Origin: a virus
IMG/VR virus record: IMGVR_UViG_3300022752_000305
Location: 1-28,080 of that record
DNA: 28,080 nucleotides
Direction: 5' to 3' (one strand)
A program made the translations under genes and the position numbers. Of this stretch, positions 13,071-19,539 are shown piece after piece (the stretch's first letter is position 1; the number at the start of each line of letters is the position of its first letter). The notes below the pieces were generated by a model, which saw nothing but the letters and a program-made list of their open reading frames with translations, was not told the origin of the DNA and made no database searches.

Positions 13071-13730
13071 ATGAAAATTTTGGTGCTTGGCGACATACAT
13101 TTCCCGTTCGTCAATCAACCCGCGCTTGCGGCAGCTATATCTTTCGCCAAAGCCTACAAGCCTGACCATATCGTTCAAGTTGGCGACTTCATCGACGCAT
13201 ACAACTGGTCGCTTTATAAACGAGCACCTGACTCACCTTCTGCCGAGCTGGAATGGAACCAAACTGAACTCATGGCCCACCGATTTTTTGAACAACTCTC
13301 CAAGTTCAAAATAACCATCCTAGAAGGAAACCATTGTCGGCGGTATATGATGCGCGCGTGTGAAGCCAATCTGCCGCGCAAACTTGTCAAAACGCTTTCC
13401 GAATTGTTTCCCTACGACAACGTTCATTGGCACATGAACCCTGAGCCATTTGTGCTCGACAACGTAGCGTTTATTCACGGCGACGAAATGGCCGGCAATG
13501 TGGTTCAAAAAACCAAGACTCTTGGTCATTCGCTTGTGCAAGGTCACACTCATCAAGCTAGTCTGCACTACGTCAACACGTTCAAACACCAAATTTTTGG
13601 AATGGAAGTTGGTTGCCTTATCGACGGCGCTTCAATTGCCGGACGCTATGCAGCTAAAAATCCAATGCGCATGTGGACAGGCGTTGCAACCATTACCGAC
13701 GGGGTGCCTGCATTAAGACCAATTCGGTAA
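13071..13730 (+). CDS. Calcineurin-like metallophosphoesterase
   Basis: A 219-residue protein with the full two-metal phosphoesterase signature: GDIHF (D8, H10), VGDF (D39), LEGNHCRR (N87, H88), IHGDE (H136) and QGHTHQ (H159, H161). Phage members of this family act on phosphoesters such as nucleotides, nucleic-acid ends or phosphoproteins; the substrate here is unknown. Cytoplasmic, no signal peptide. It follows the strong terminator by 70 bases, so it should have its own promoter, but I cannot point to a good one; a GCGTGTTAAC element at 13053-13062 also occurs at 11945-11954. No clear ribosome binding site precedes ATG 13071. Confidence 0.9.
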   Translation: MKILVLGDIHFPFVNQPALAAAISFAKAYKPDHIVQVGDFIDAYNWSLYKRAPDSPSAELEWNQTELMAHRFFEQLSKFKITILEGNHCRRYMMRACEANLPRKLVKTLSELFPYDNVHWHMNPEPFVLDNVAFIHGDEMAGNVVQKTKTLGHSLVQGHTHQASLHYVNTFKHQIFGMEVGCLIDGASIAGRYAAKNPMRMWTGVATITDGVPALRPIR

Positions 13731-13744
13731 AACCTAAAAAACCA

Positions 13745-13963
13745 ATGTATTGGTGGGAAATTACTTTTGCCGTTGACGAAGAAGTAACCACCGAGCGCGT
13801 GCGTGCCTCTGAATGTATCATCACAGACACGGGCATGGCTTATCTTATCGACACCGAAAACAAGGTCATCTGCTACGTCACCTATGAGCCGCTTATCAAA
13901 ATCAAACGACTTAAAAAACATAAATCAAAACTTGAAATAGCTAAACCAGAGACCGAAAAATGA
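13745..13963 (+). CDS. Small hypothetical protein
   Basis: A 72-residue protein from ATG 13745 (WWEITFAVDEEVTTERVRASECIITDTGMAYLIDTENKVICYV) that looks like a small beta-rich domain with a basic Lys-rich tail (KIKRLKKHKSK). No family recognised. The frame is open upstream into the phosphoesterase gene, but the repeat of beta strands begins at this Met. No ribosome binding site; coupling to the upstream gene is likely. It overlaps the next gene by 4 bases. Confidence 0.6.
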   Translation: MYWWEITFAVDEEVTTERVRASECIITDTGMAYLIDTENKVICYVTYEPLIKIKRLKKHKSKLEIAKPETEK

Positions 13964-14226
13964 GAATCTCACCAAATCCAAAACTCAAAACCGTCGTTCA
14001 GATGATGAACTATTGTTGCGGGCCGTTTGCACGCTCGCCCGAAGATTTGAAAAGCTTAGCCGACGATATGCTACTGGCCGCCAACAAGATGTTTGAAAAA
14101 AACATCCAAGACGCAAGAATTGTCTACTTACTTGAACGACTTTCCGGCGGCGCAACGGTGGCCGACAAACGCGCTATGGTTTCCGAATATGCGACGCTGA
14201 TTAAACAGTGGCGAAATTTGCTCTAG
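13960..14226 (+). CDS. Small helical hypothetical protein
   Basis: An 88-residue protein, mostly alpha-helical (DLKSLADDMLLAANKMFEKN; RIVYLLERL; KRAMVSEYATLIKQWRNLL). No domain recognised. Start overlaps the upstream stop (ATGA); a 52-base gap separates it from the methylase gene. Confidence 0.65.
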   Translation: MRISPNPKLKTVVQMMNYCCGPFARSPEDLKSLADDMLLAANKMFEKNIQDARIVYLLERLSGGATVADKRAMVSEYATLIKQWRNLL

Positions 14227-14278
14227 TTGAGTTGTTTGTGATATCCAATCCACCAACAAAATAAAACTTAAGGACTGA

Positions 14279-15169
14279 ATGAAGACCCCAATTAGCTACT
14301 ACGGTGGCAAGCAACGAATGGCATCGAAGATTGTGCCTCTGATTCCAAAGCACACTGTTTATGTCGAACCTTTCGCGGGTGGCGCGGCCGTGTTTTTTGC
14401 AAAGCCTTGGCCGGAAGTGTCGAACACTGACCATTATCGTGAAGTACTGAATGACAAAGACGAACGGCTGATCAACTTTTATAAACAACTTAGAGACAAC
14501 GGCGAAGCGTTGATTCAGCGTCTGAGTCTTACGCCATATAGTGAAGCTGAACACCGTAACAGTCTAAGAGAAAACCTTAACTGTGAAGACAAAATTGAAG
14601 CTGCCGCGCGTTATTTTATCAACATTCAGACAAGTTTTTCAAATAAATTAAATGGTGGATGGGGGCGACAAGTTTTTAGTCGAAATTCCGCAGCAACATT
14701 CGCAAACAAAGTCTCACGATTGCCTGAATATCTTGAACGCATGGCAAGCGTTCACATTGCCTGCGATGATGCACTCAAAATCATCAAACAATGGGACTCG
14801 CCTCAGACCTTTTTCTATTGCGATCCGCCATATCCGAACGCAGAACAAGGTCACTATGACGGCTACACATTGCAAGACTTCCAAGCGTTGGTTGACACTC
14901 TCGACAAGTGCCAAGGAAGTTTCATTCTTTCAAATTACGATCAACCGACCATCAACATTCCGGCAAACTGGGAACGGTTTGAGTTTGAAACGATAGCATC
15001 CAGCAAAGGCAGAGTCGGCTATGACCGATCTCAAAAGTGTGACGAGTCAGACCAGAACCGCAAGCGAACAGAGATTGTGTGGCGCAGGCTAAACACTGTG
15101 CCGGTGAGAACAGAACTTCAAACTTTGTTTAATGCAGGCAAATTTGATTGTTTTAAAGGTGGAATATGA
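14279..15169 (+). CDS. dam: DNA N6-adenine methyltransferase, Dam/D12 class
   Basis: A 296-residue methylase that adds a methyl group from S-adenosylmethionine to adenine in a short DNA sequence. Motifs: YYGGKQRMASKI near the start (binds SAM, residues 7-18), YVEPFAGGAAVFF (motif I, 28-40), and FFYCDPPYP with the catalytic DPPY at 182-185. Full length for the family. In a phage it protects DNA from host restriction or adjusts its own expression; the target sequence cannot be read from this. AAGGA lies four bases before ATG. Overlaps the ParB-like gene by 4 bases, forming a three-gene modification cassette. Confidence 0.92.
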   Translation: MKTPISYYGGKQRMASKIVPLIPKHTVYVEPFAGGAAVFFAKPWPEVSNTDHYREVLNDKDERLINFYKQLRDNGEALIQRLSLTPYSEAEHRNSLRENLNCEDKIEAAARYFINIQTSFSNKLNGGWGRQVFSRNSAATFANKVSRLPEYLERMASVHIACDDALKIIKQWDSPQTFFYCDPPYPNAEQGHYDGYTLQDFQALVDTLDKCQGSFILSNYDQPTINIPANWERFEFETIASSKGRVGYDRSQKCDESDQNRKRTEIVWRRLNTVPVRTELQTLFNAGKFDCFKGGI

Positions 15170-15738
15170 AAAAGAATGACGATTTAAAAAAGCAAATTGC
15201 TGCATCGAAAATAAAAACACGCAAAATAGAAGACTTGCTTCCTTACGCAAAAAACTCTCGTAATCATTCTGACTCACAAATAGCACAGATTGCGGCCAGT
15301 ATTTCCGAGTTTGGCTTCACAAATCCTGTTTTAATTAAACCAAATGGGGAAATTATTGCAGGACACGGACGAGTGCTAGCGGCCATGCGTTTAAAATTAA
15401 CAGAAGTTCCGTGTATCGAACTCTCTCACCTTACCGACACACAAGCTAGAGCCTATGTAATTGCAGATAATCAGCTAGCCCTGAATGCAACATGGAACGA
15501 AGAAATGCTTTCGCTAGAGCTTGCCGATTTGCAGTCAGAAAATTTTGAAATTGAGTTGCTTGGATTTTCAAAAGAGTTTTTAGAAACACTAAAAACAGAA
15601 GAATTTGAATTTAGTCCAAAAGATAAAAACAGTTACGTTGAGAAATTAGAAATAAAAATAAATTTTGATAATGAAGATGAAATGCAGATGTTATTTGATG
15701 AACTAAATTCGCGAGAATATCGAGTCAGAAGATGCTAA
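15166..15738 (+). CDS. ParB-like (ParB/Srx fold) protein of a modification cassette
   Basis: A 190-residue protein. The ParB-like domain runs over residues 18-105: IEDLLPYAKNSRNHSD, IAASISEFGFTNPVLI, IIAGHGRVLAAMRL (box II) and QARAYVIADNQLALNA. The C-terminal region (DNEDEMQMLFDELNSREYRV) is the tail often seen in phage proteins that join this domain to a DNA methylase. Here the methylase is a separate gene on each side, so the protein may work as a CTP-binding or DNA-binding partner, or be a split version of the fusion. Overlaps both neighbours. Confidence 0.85.
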   Translation: MKKNDDLKKQIAASKIKTRKIEDLLPYAKNSRNHSDSQIAQIAASISEFGFTNPVLIKPNGEIIAGHGRVLAAMRLKLTEVPCIELSHLTDTQARAYVIADNQLALNATWNEEMLSLELADLQSENFEIELLGFSKEFLETLKTEEFEFSPKDKNSYVEKLEIKINFDNEDEMQMLFDELNSREYRVRRC

Positions 15739-16766
15739 AAGGACAATTCGGAATTCCTTATATGGGGAGCAAAGGATCAATTGTTGATTCAATTGCGATG
15801 TTGCTTCCACCTGCAGATCATTTTTATGATTTATTTGGGGGCGGGTTTTCTGTTTCGCATTATATGGCTGAAACTCAAACAAAAAAATATAAGTATATCC
15901 ATTACAATGAAATAAAAGCAGATATCGTCAAACTTGTTCAAGACTCAATTGCTGGTAAATATAATTATGACAATTTTAAACCTGAGTGGGTGTCACGCGA
16001 GGAGTTTTTTGCTTCGCTTGATAACGCATATATTCGTGTTTGTTGGAGCTTTGGGAACAATCAAAGAGCCTATCTTTTCAGTGAAGACATCGAATATTAC
16101 AAATGCTCAATGCACCTGGCAATCGTTTTTGACGAATTTAATGATTTAGCACAAGAGGTCTTGCAACTTACTTCTTGGCCAAAAAACATCAATACAATAC
16201 CACTACGCCGCTTGTATCTGAGACAGATTATCGACCACTATCGCAAAACAAAACTACCAAGTGTGCTCATTCCGTTTTTGAACGATAAACAGAAGGCACG
16301 CCTTGCTACGCATCGCCCATTTCTAGAGTTGGAGCGGTTGCAGCAGTTGCAGCAGTTGCAGCAGTTGGAGCAGTTGCAGCAGTTGGAGCAGTTGGAGCGG
16401 TTGGAGCGGTTGCGGCGGTTGGAGAATTTGCGGCTTACGTCAAAATCATACGATCAAGTCGAAATACTACCAAATAGCGTTGTCTATTGCGATATTCCTT
16501 ACGAAGGAACAGCAGACTATGGAAACTCTTTCGACAAAAAAACATTTCTAGACTGGGCAGCTTCAAGAAGTTTTCCAGTTTATATAAGCGAATATGAGAT
16601 CAAAGATAGTCGTTTCGAGTGTGTTTATAAAATTCAAAAGTCAAAAATATTATATAATTCAAAAGATAAAAAAGATTATGCGGAAGAAAAAATCTATTGG
16701 AACAAAGTGAAATTGAGTAAATCCTATGATTCACTAGATTCTTCTAGCTTCCACAAAAGCAGTTGA
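15732..16766 (+). CDS. Adenine methylase-like protein with Leu-Gln repeat
   Basis: A 344-residue relative of D12-class methylases: GIPYMGSKGSIVDSIAMLLP (residues 7-26), YDLFGGGFSVSHYM (motif I, 32-45), a WSFGNNQRAYLFS block (105-117) and VVYCDIPYEGT, where the catalytic DPPY has become DIPY (254-257). DIPY variants occur in this branch, so activity is possible but unproven. Between residues 199 and 235 there is a run of LQQ, LEQ and LER triplets, likely a helix or coiled coil inserted before the catalytic strand. The start overlaps the ParB-like gene and has a weak ribosome binding site. Its 3' end overlaps the leftward gene 16724-17065 by 43 bases. Confidence 0.8.
   Translation: MLKGQFGIPYMGSKGSIVDSIAMLLPPADHFYDLFGGGFSVSHYMAETQTKKYKYIHYNEIKADIVKLVQDSIAGKYNYDNFKPEWVSREEFFASLDNAYIRVCWSFGNNQRAYLFSEDIEYYKCSMHLAIVFDEFNDLAQEVLQLTSWPKNINTIPLRRLYLRQIIDHYRKTKLPSVLIPFLNDKQKARLATHRPFLELERLQQLQQLQQLEQLQQLEQLERLERLRRLENLRLTSKSYDQVEILPNSVVYCDIPYEGTADYGNSFDKKTFLDWAASRSFPVYISEYEIKDSRFECVYKIQKSKILYNSKDKKDYAEEKIYWNKVKLSKSYDSLDSSSFHKSS
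16326..16436 (+). repeat. In-frame 9-bp minisatellite in the methylase gene
   Basis: Imperfect 9-bp units of the type TTGCAGCAG or TTGGAGCAG/CGG repeat about 12 times and code for LQQ, LEQ and LER. Because the unit is a multiple of three, loss or gain of copies would change loop length without breaking the frame. Confidence 0.9.
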
Positions 16767-17065
16767 ACCACGGCCTTTAGCGGATTAACTTTTTCTTTTA
16801 AAGCGTCTTCAAAGTATTTTACGTCTTGTTTTGCGGTAGCGTACTTGTCGTTCTCAGCAACTTCTTTCTTGGCACGCTCAACTTCTAATAGCGAATTAGC
16901 CAGGCGTGACTCCATTTCCTCGGCGCTTAACGCGAGAAGTTCATCAACGTACTCTTGGTCAAGTTCTTTGCTAATCTGACCAGCGAGTTTTTCAGGGCAC
17001 CCGTGCTCATCGATTAAAAAGAATCTAACGCTGGAAAGTTTTTCGGAATGCTTCGATTTAAACAT
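16724..17065 (-). CDS. Hypothetical charged coiled-coil protein
   Basis: A 113-residue protein from ATG 17065, chosen because AGGAAG lies eight bases upstream; the frame stays open further upstream but that part is hydrophobic and unlike the rest. Residues 30-95 are highly charged (YVDELLALSAEEMESRLANSLLEVERAKKEVAENDKYATAKQDVKYFEDAL) and should form a coiled coil. No family recognised. It is a lone leftward gene between rightward modification and packaging genes, and its end overlaps the methylase gene on the other strand. Confidence 0.6.
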   Translation of the reverse strand: MFKSKHSEKLSSVRFFLIDEHGCPEKLAGQISKELDQEYVDELLALSAEEMESRLANSLLEVERAKKEVAENDKYATAKQDVKYFEDALKEKVNPLKAVVQLLLWKLEESSES

Positions 17066-17086
17066 TGTTGATGCTTCCTGCAAAAG

Positions 17087-17115
17087 TTGATATTTATTTT
17101 TAAATAACACACAAT
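17087..17115 (+). promoter_or_regulatory. Candidate promoter of the packaging and head genes
   Basis: TTGATA (5 of 6) and CACAAT (4 of 6) with a 17-bp spacer in the 76-base gap between the leftward gene and the terminase operon. Transcription would start about 20 bases before ATG 17142. Confidence 0.4.
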
Positions 17116-17141
17116 TAAAGCACGAGAAAGGCTTTAAAGAA

Positions 17142-17615
17142 ATGAAATTGACAAACGCAGAACAAGAAAAAATTCTGCAAACCATACGCAACGGCGCGTC
17201 AATTCACCAAGTGGCAATGCGTTGGAAAATCTCCATAGCTGAAGCGCAAGAACTTGTTGACGCCATTTCAAAAGAAACCCGAGACGGGGCAGCGCAACAT
17301 CGAGTCGTTTTACGTGGCCTATTGCGTGAACAAGCGCCGATGGCTTTAAAAACGCTTGTTGATATTGCTTCGCAGAACGTCACAGCTAGCAACCAAAACG
17401 AATTTAATACCCTGGCGCTTCGGTTCAAAGCAGCGGACAAGATTCTTCAATACGCGACTAAGTTCATGACAGAAGACATTCCGACCACGGCAGTTGAACA
17501 GGGCAAAACGGAAGAAATGCTTCAAACTATTTTTGACTTTGAAAGTGTGGTAATGCCTGACGGAGCAACAACACTAATCGCAAAACCCGTTTTGAAATTA
17601 GTTGAGGGACAATGA
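17142..17615 (+). CDS. Candidate small terminase subunit (HTH protein)
   Basis: A 157-residue protein directly upstream of the large terminase operon. Residues 4-45 form a helix-turn-helix (LTNAEQEKILQTIRNGASIHQVAMRWKISIAEAQELVD), followed by a long helical part (MALKTLVDIASQNV; FNTLALRFKAADKILQYATKF) suited to oligomer formation, and a mixed C-terminus. An N-terminal HTH plus central helices is the standard layout of TerS, which recognises phage DNA and loads the packaging motor. Assignment rests on layout and position, not on a clear family signature. Overlaps the next gene by 4 bases. Confidence 0.6.
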   Translation: MKLTNAEQEKILQTIRNGASIHQVAMRWKISIAEAQELVDAISKETRDGAAQHRVVLRGLLREQAPMALKTLVDIASQNVTASNQNEFNTLALRFKAADKILQYATKFMTEDIPTTAVEQGKTEEMLQTIFDFESVVMPDGATTLIAKPVLKLVEGQ

Positions 17616-17863
17616 AAAAACTTGAAGCCACGGCAAAACTTGTCAGCAAAGAATTTCTCGAAAAAACTCTGATGCCTAAAGTTACTTTCGAACAAGCCAA
17701 ACTATTGATAGTTTACCAAGCTCTGCGTGATAATTGTTGGCACCGCAGATTGGCGCGGGAATCTATCATGATGCAAGATCGTACTTTTAAGCATTACATG
17801 ACCGTACTCATGGACGAAGGTCTTGTAGACCGTAAGCGAATCAAAAAAACAAAAGCAAAATAA
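17612..17863 (+). CDS. Small winged-helix-like protein beside terminase
   Basis: An 83-residue basic protein. The middle (YQALRDNCWHRRLARESIMMQDRTFKHYMTVLMDEGLVDRKRIKK) looks like a winged-helix DNA-binding domain, with DEGLVDRKR as the final helix and wing. It lies between the TerS candidate and TerL, with 4-base overlap on one side and no gap on the other, so it probably takes part in packaging or regulates it. It could itself be the small terminase. Confidence 0.6.
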   Translation: MKKLEATAKLVSKEFLEKTLMPKVTFEQAKLLIVYQALRDNCWHRRLARESIMMQDRTFKHYMTVLMDEGLVDRKRIKKTKAK

Positions 17864-19285
17864 ATGTTTAGCCTAAAATTGCCACTTCCATACGCGCCAT
17901 GGCAACAACATTTGATAACCGAAAAAACAAGATTGATTGTGCTCGCGCTTGCAACAAAATCTGGAAAGACGTTGGGCGGTGCGGGAAGGATTGCTAACTT
18001 TTCTTTTCAATCTCCTCGCGACCAAGCCGCACTTTATCGCATCGTAGCGCCAACGTATCAACAGGCCAGCATTACGTATAAATATCTTGACCGACTTTTC
18101 CCGGAAACGCTTCCGCCTCAACATCAACTCTCTGAGCAAGAGTACAAGGCCGCGCAACAAAGATGGTATCACATTACGCCAGAGCGTTCCGAGTCGCGCA
18201 TGAGAATGAAATGGAAACACAACGGCGCAATGATTCAATGCGTCCATTCTCAAGACCCTGAAAAAAGCATCGAAGGCGAAAGAACGCACGGCAATCTGAT
18301 TGACGAGGCCGCAAAATGCTCACGTCAGACTTTTGCGTCCGTAATGTCGACCACGTCACAAACCGGCGGATGGATTGCCTGTACTTCGACCCCGCGCGGA
18401 AAAAATTGGTTCTATGAACTTTATCGCCAAGCTGAAGAGCATATGAAGTGGGCCGAAAAACATCAAAAGCCGTATGAGCAATTCTGCGCCTCGGCAAAAA
18501 CCATTGACTCACCATACGTCGACAAGCGCGTAGTGGAGCAAGCAAAGCTTTCGTTACCAGATAGGCTATTTCGACAGTTATATCTTGCGGAGTTTTTAGA
18601 TGACGGCTCGGTGTTTGTTGGTCACCGTGATTGCATCGAAGGCGAATTGATTGAAGCAAACGGCAAGATTCAAAGCTGGACTGACCCAAATGCGGCAACA
18701 AAAAAAGTGGTCATCGGTGCAGATTGGGCAAAAAGAACTGACTACGGCGTCTTTGTCGCTTTTGAAGTCGGCACATCGAAGCCGCGTGTCGTAGGATTCA
18801 GGCGCTTTCAAAATCTTGACTATAAGTTAGCCATTAGAGAATTGCACAAATTTTCAGAACAGTTTCAAGACGTGCTTTTAATCCGCCATGACCGTACGGG
18901 TATCGGCGACGTCATCAACGACATGCTCAGTAGCTTTACTTATCCAGTTGATCCCGTAGTTTTCACAAACGAAAGCAAATCTTCGATGGTCGATGCTTAT
19001 ATGGTAGCAATCGAGACGCAAAACCTCATTCTGCCGAACTGGCCTGAACTTATTAAAGAGCATGATAACTACGATGTGAAAATGAGCATCTTAGGAAAAC
19101 CTACTTATTCGGCACCGCCAGGATTCCATGACGATATTGTGACGGCGTGTTTTTTGGCGTGGTCGGCGGTAATTGAAACCCAAGACCGAGTTTTCGACGT
19201 GCGGTTCATTGAGGATTTACCAAAAACTGCACTTTCGATTGAAAGCTGGTATTCTGCCATTGCCGACGAAGACAACGATTTCTAA
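17864..19285 (+). CDS. terL: Terminase large subunit
   Basis: A 473-residue DNA-packaging motor with two domains. ATPase: a Walker A-like LATKSGKT (29-36), Walker B NLIDEA (144-149, catalytic E148) and the coupling motif TSTPRG (174-179). RNase H-like nuclease: VVIGADWA with D287, IRHDRTGIGD with D343, and GFHDDIVTACFLAW with D423/D424, which cuts concatemers into genome units. Complete length for the family. Start directly follows the stop of the upstream gene without a clear ribosome binding site, so it depends on translational coupling. Precedes the CsrA-like gene and portal. Confidence 0.95.
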   Translation: MFSLKLPLPYAPWQQHLITEKTRLIVLALATKSGKTLGGAGRIANFSFQSPRDQAALYRIVAPTYQQASITYKYLDRLFPETLPPQHQLSEQEYKAAQQRWYHITPERSESRMRMKWKHNGAMIQCVHSQDPEKSIEGERTHGNLIDEAAKCSRQTFASVMSTTSQTGGWIACTSTPRGKNWFYELYRQAEEHMKWAEKHQKPYEQFCASAKTIDSPYVDKRVVEQAKLSLPDRLFRQLYLAEFLDDGSVFVGHRDCIEGELIEANGKIQSWTDPNAATKKVVIGADWAKRTDYGVFVAFEVGTSKPRVVGFRRFQNLDYKLAIRELHKFSEQFQDVLLIRHDRTGIGDVINDMLSSFTYPVDPVVFTNESKSSMVDAYMVAIETQNLILPNWPELIKEHDNYDVKMSILGKPTYSAPPGFHDDIVTACFLAWSAVIETQDRVFDVRFIEDLPKTALSIESWYSAIADEDNDF

Positions 19286-19320
19286 TTTCGATTAGTAACC
19301 AACGCGGAGCAGAGACAACG

Positions 19321-19539
19321 ATGGCACTTGTTGTGCAGCTTAAAAAAGGCGAAGCACTCAAGATCGGCGACACAGTGCTACTCGTAAGCGCAAGCCGTGG
19401 CGCGCGCATTGTCCTGGACGCTCCCAAAGATGTGAAAATCGAACGATTGGGAATTTTGGAACAAGAGGAACAGGAACATGCAGCGCAGCAAGGTGCAGTT
19501 ATCGTCCGACGTGCGTCAGAAGAAAAACCGCAAAAATAA
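19321..19539 (+). CDS. CsrA/RsmA-like RNA-binding regulator
   Basis: A 72-residue protein that lines up with CsrA: KKGEALKIGDTV (8-19) against the family GE-x-L-x-IGD-x-V, and DAPKDVKIERLGI (33-45) against NAPKEV-x-V-x-REEI. R42 corresponds to the arginine essential for RNA binding in E. coli CsrA. The first strand has KK where CsrA has RR. CsrA dimers bind GGA in hairpin loops near ribosome binding sites and control translation and mRNA decay. The C-terminus after residue 48 is a charged extension. It lies between terL and the portal, whose start overlaps it by 62 bases. Function is inferred from similarity; targets are unknown. Confidence 0.75.
   Translation: MALVVQLKKGEALKIGDTVLLVSASRGARIVLDAPKDVKIERLGILEQEEQEHAAQQGAVIVRRASEEKPQK

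Noticed and set aside
8279-17065. Search for integrase, CI/Cro-type repressor and attachment site
   Set aside because: None seen in the window; the leftward charged coiled-coil gene at 16724-17065 has no HTH motif.
18174-18701. Leftward 175-codon frame inside terL
   Set aside because: Antisense shadow of conserved terminase motifs.
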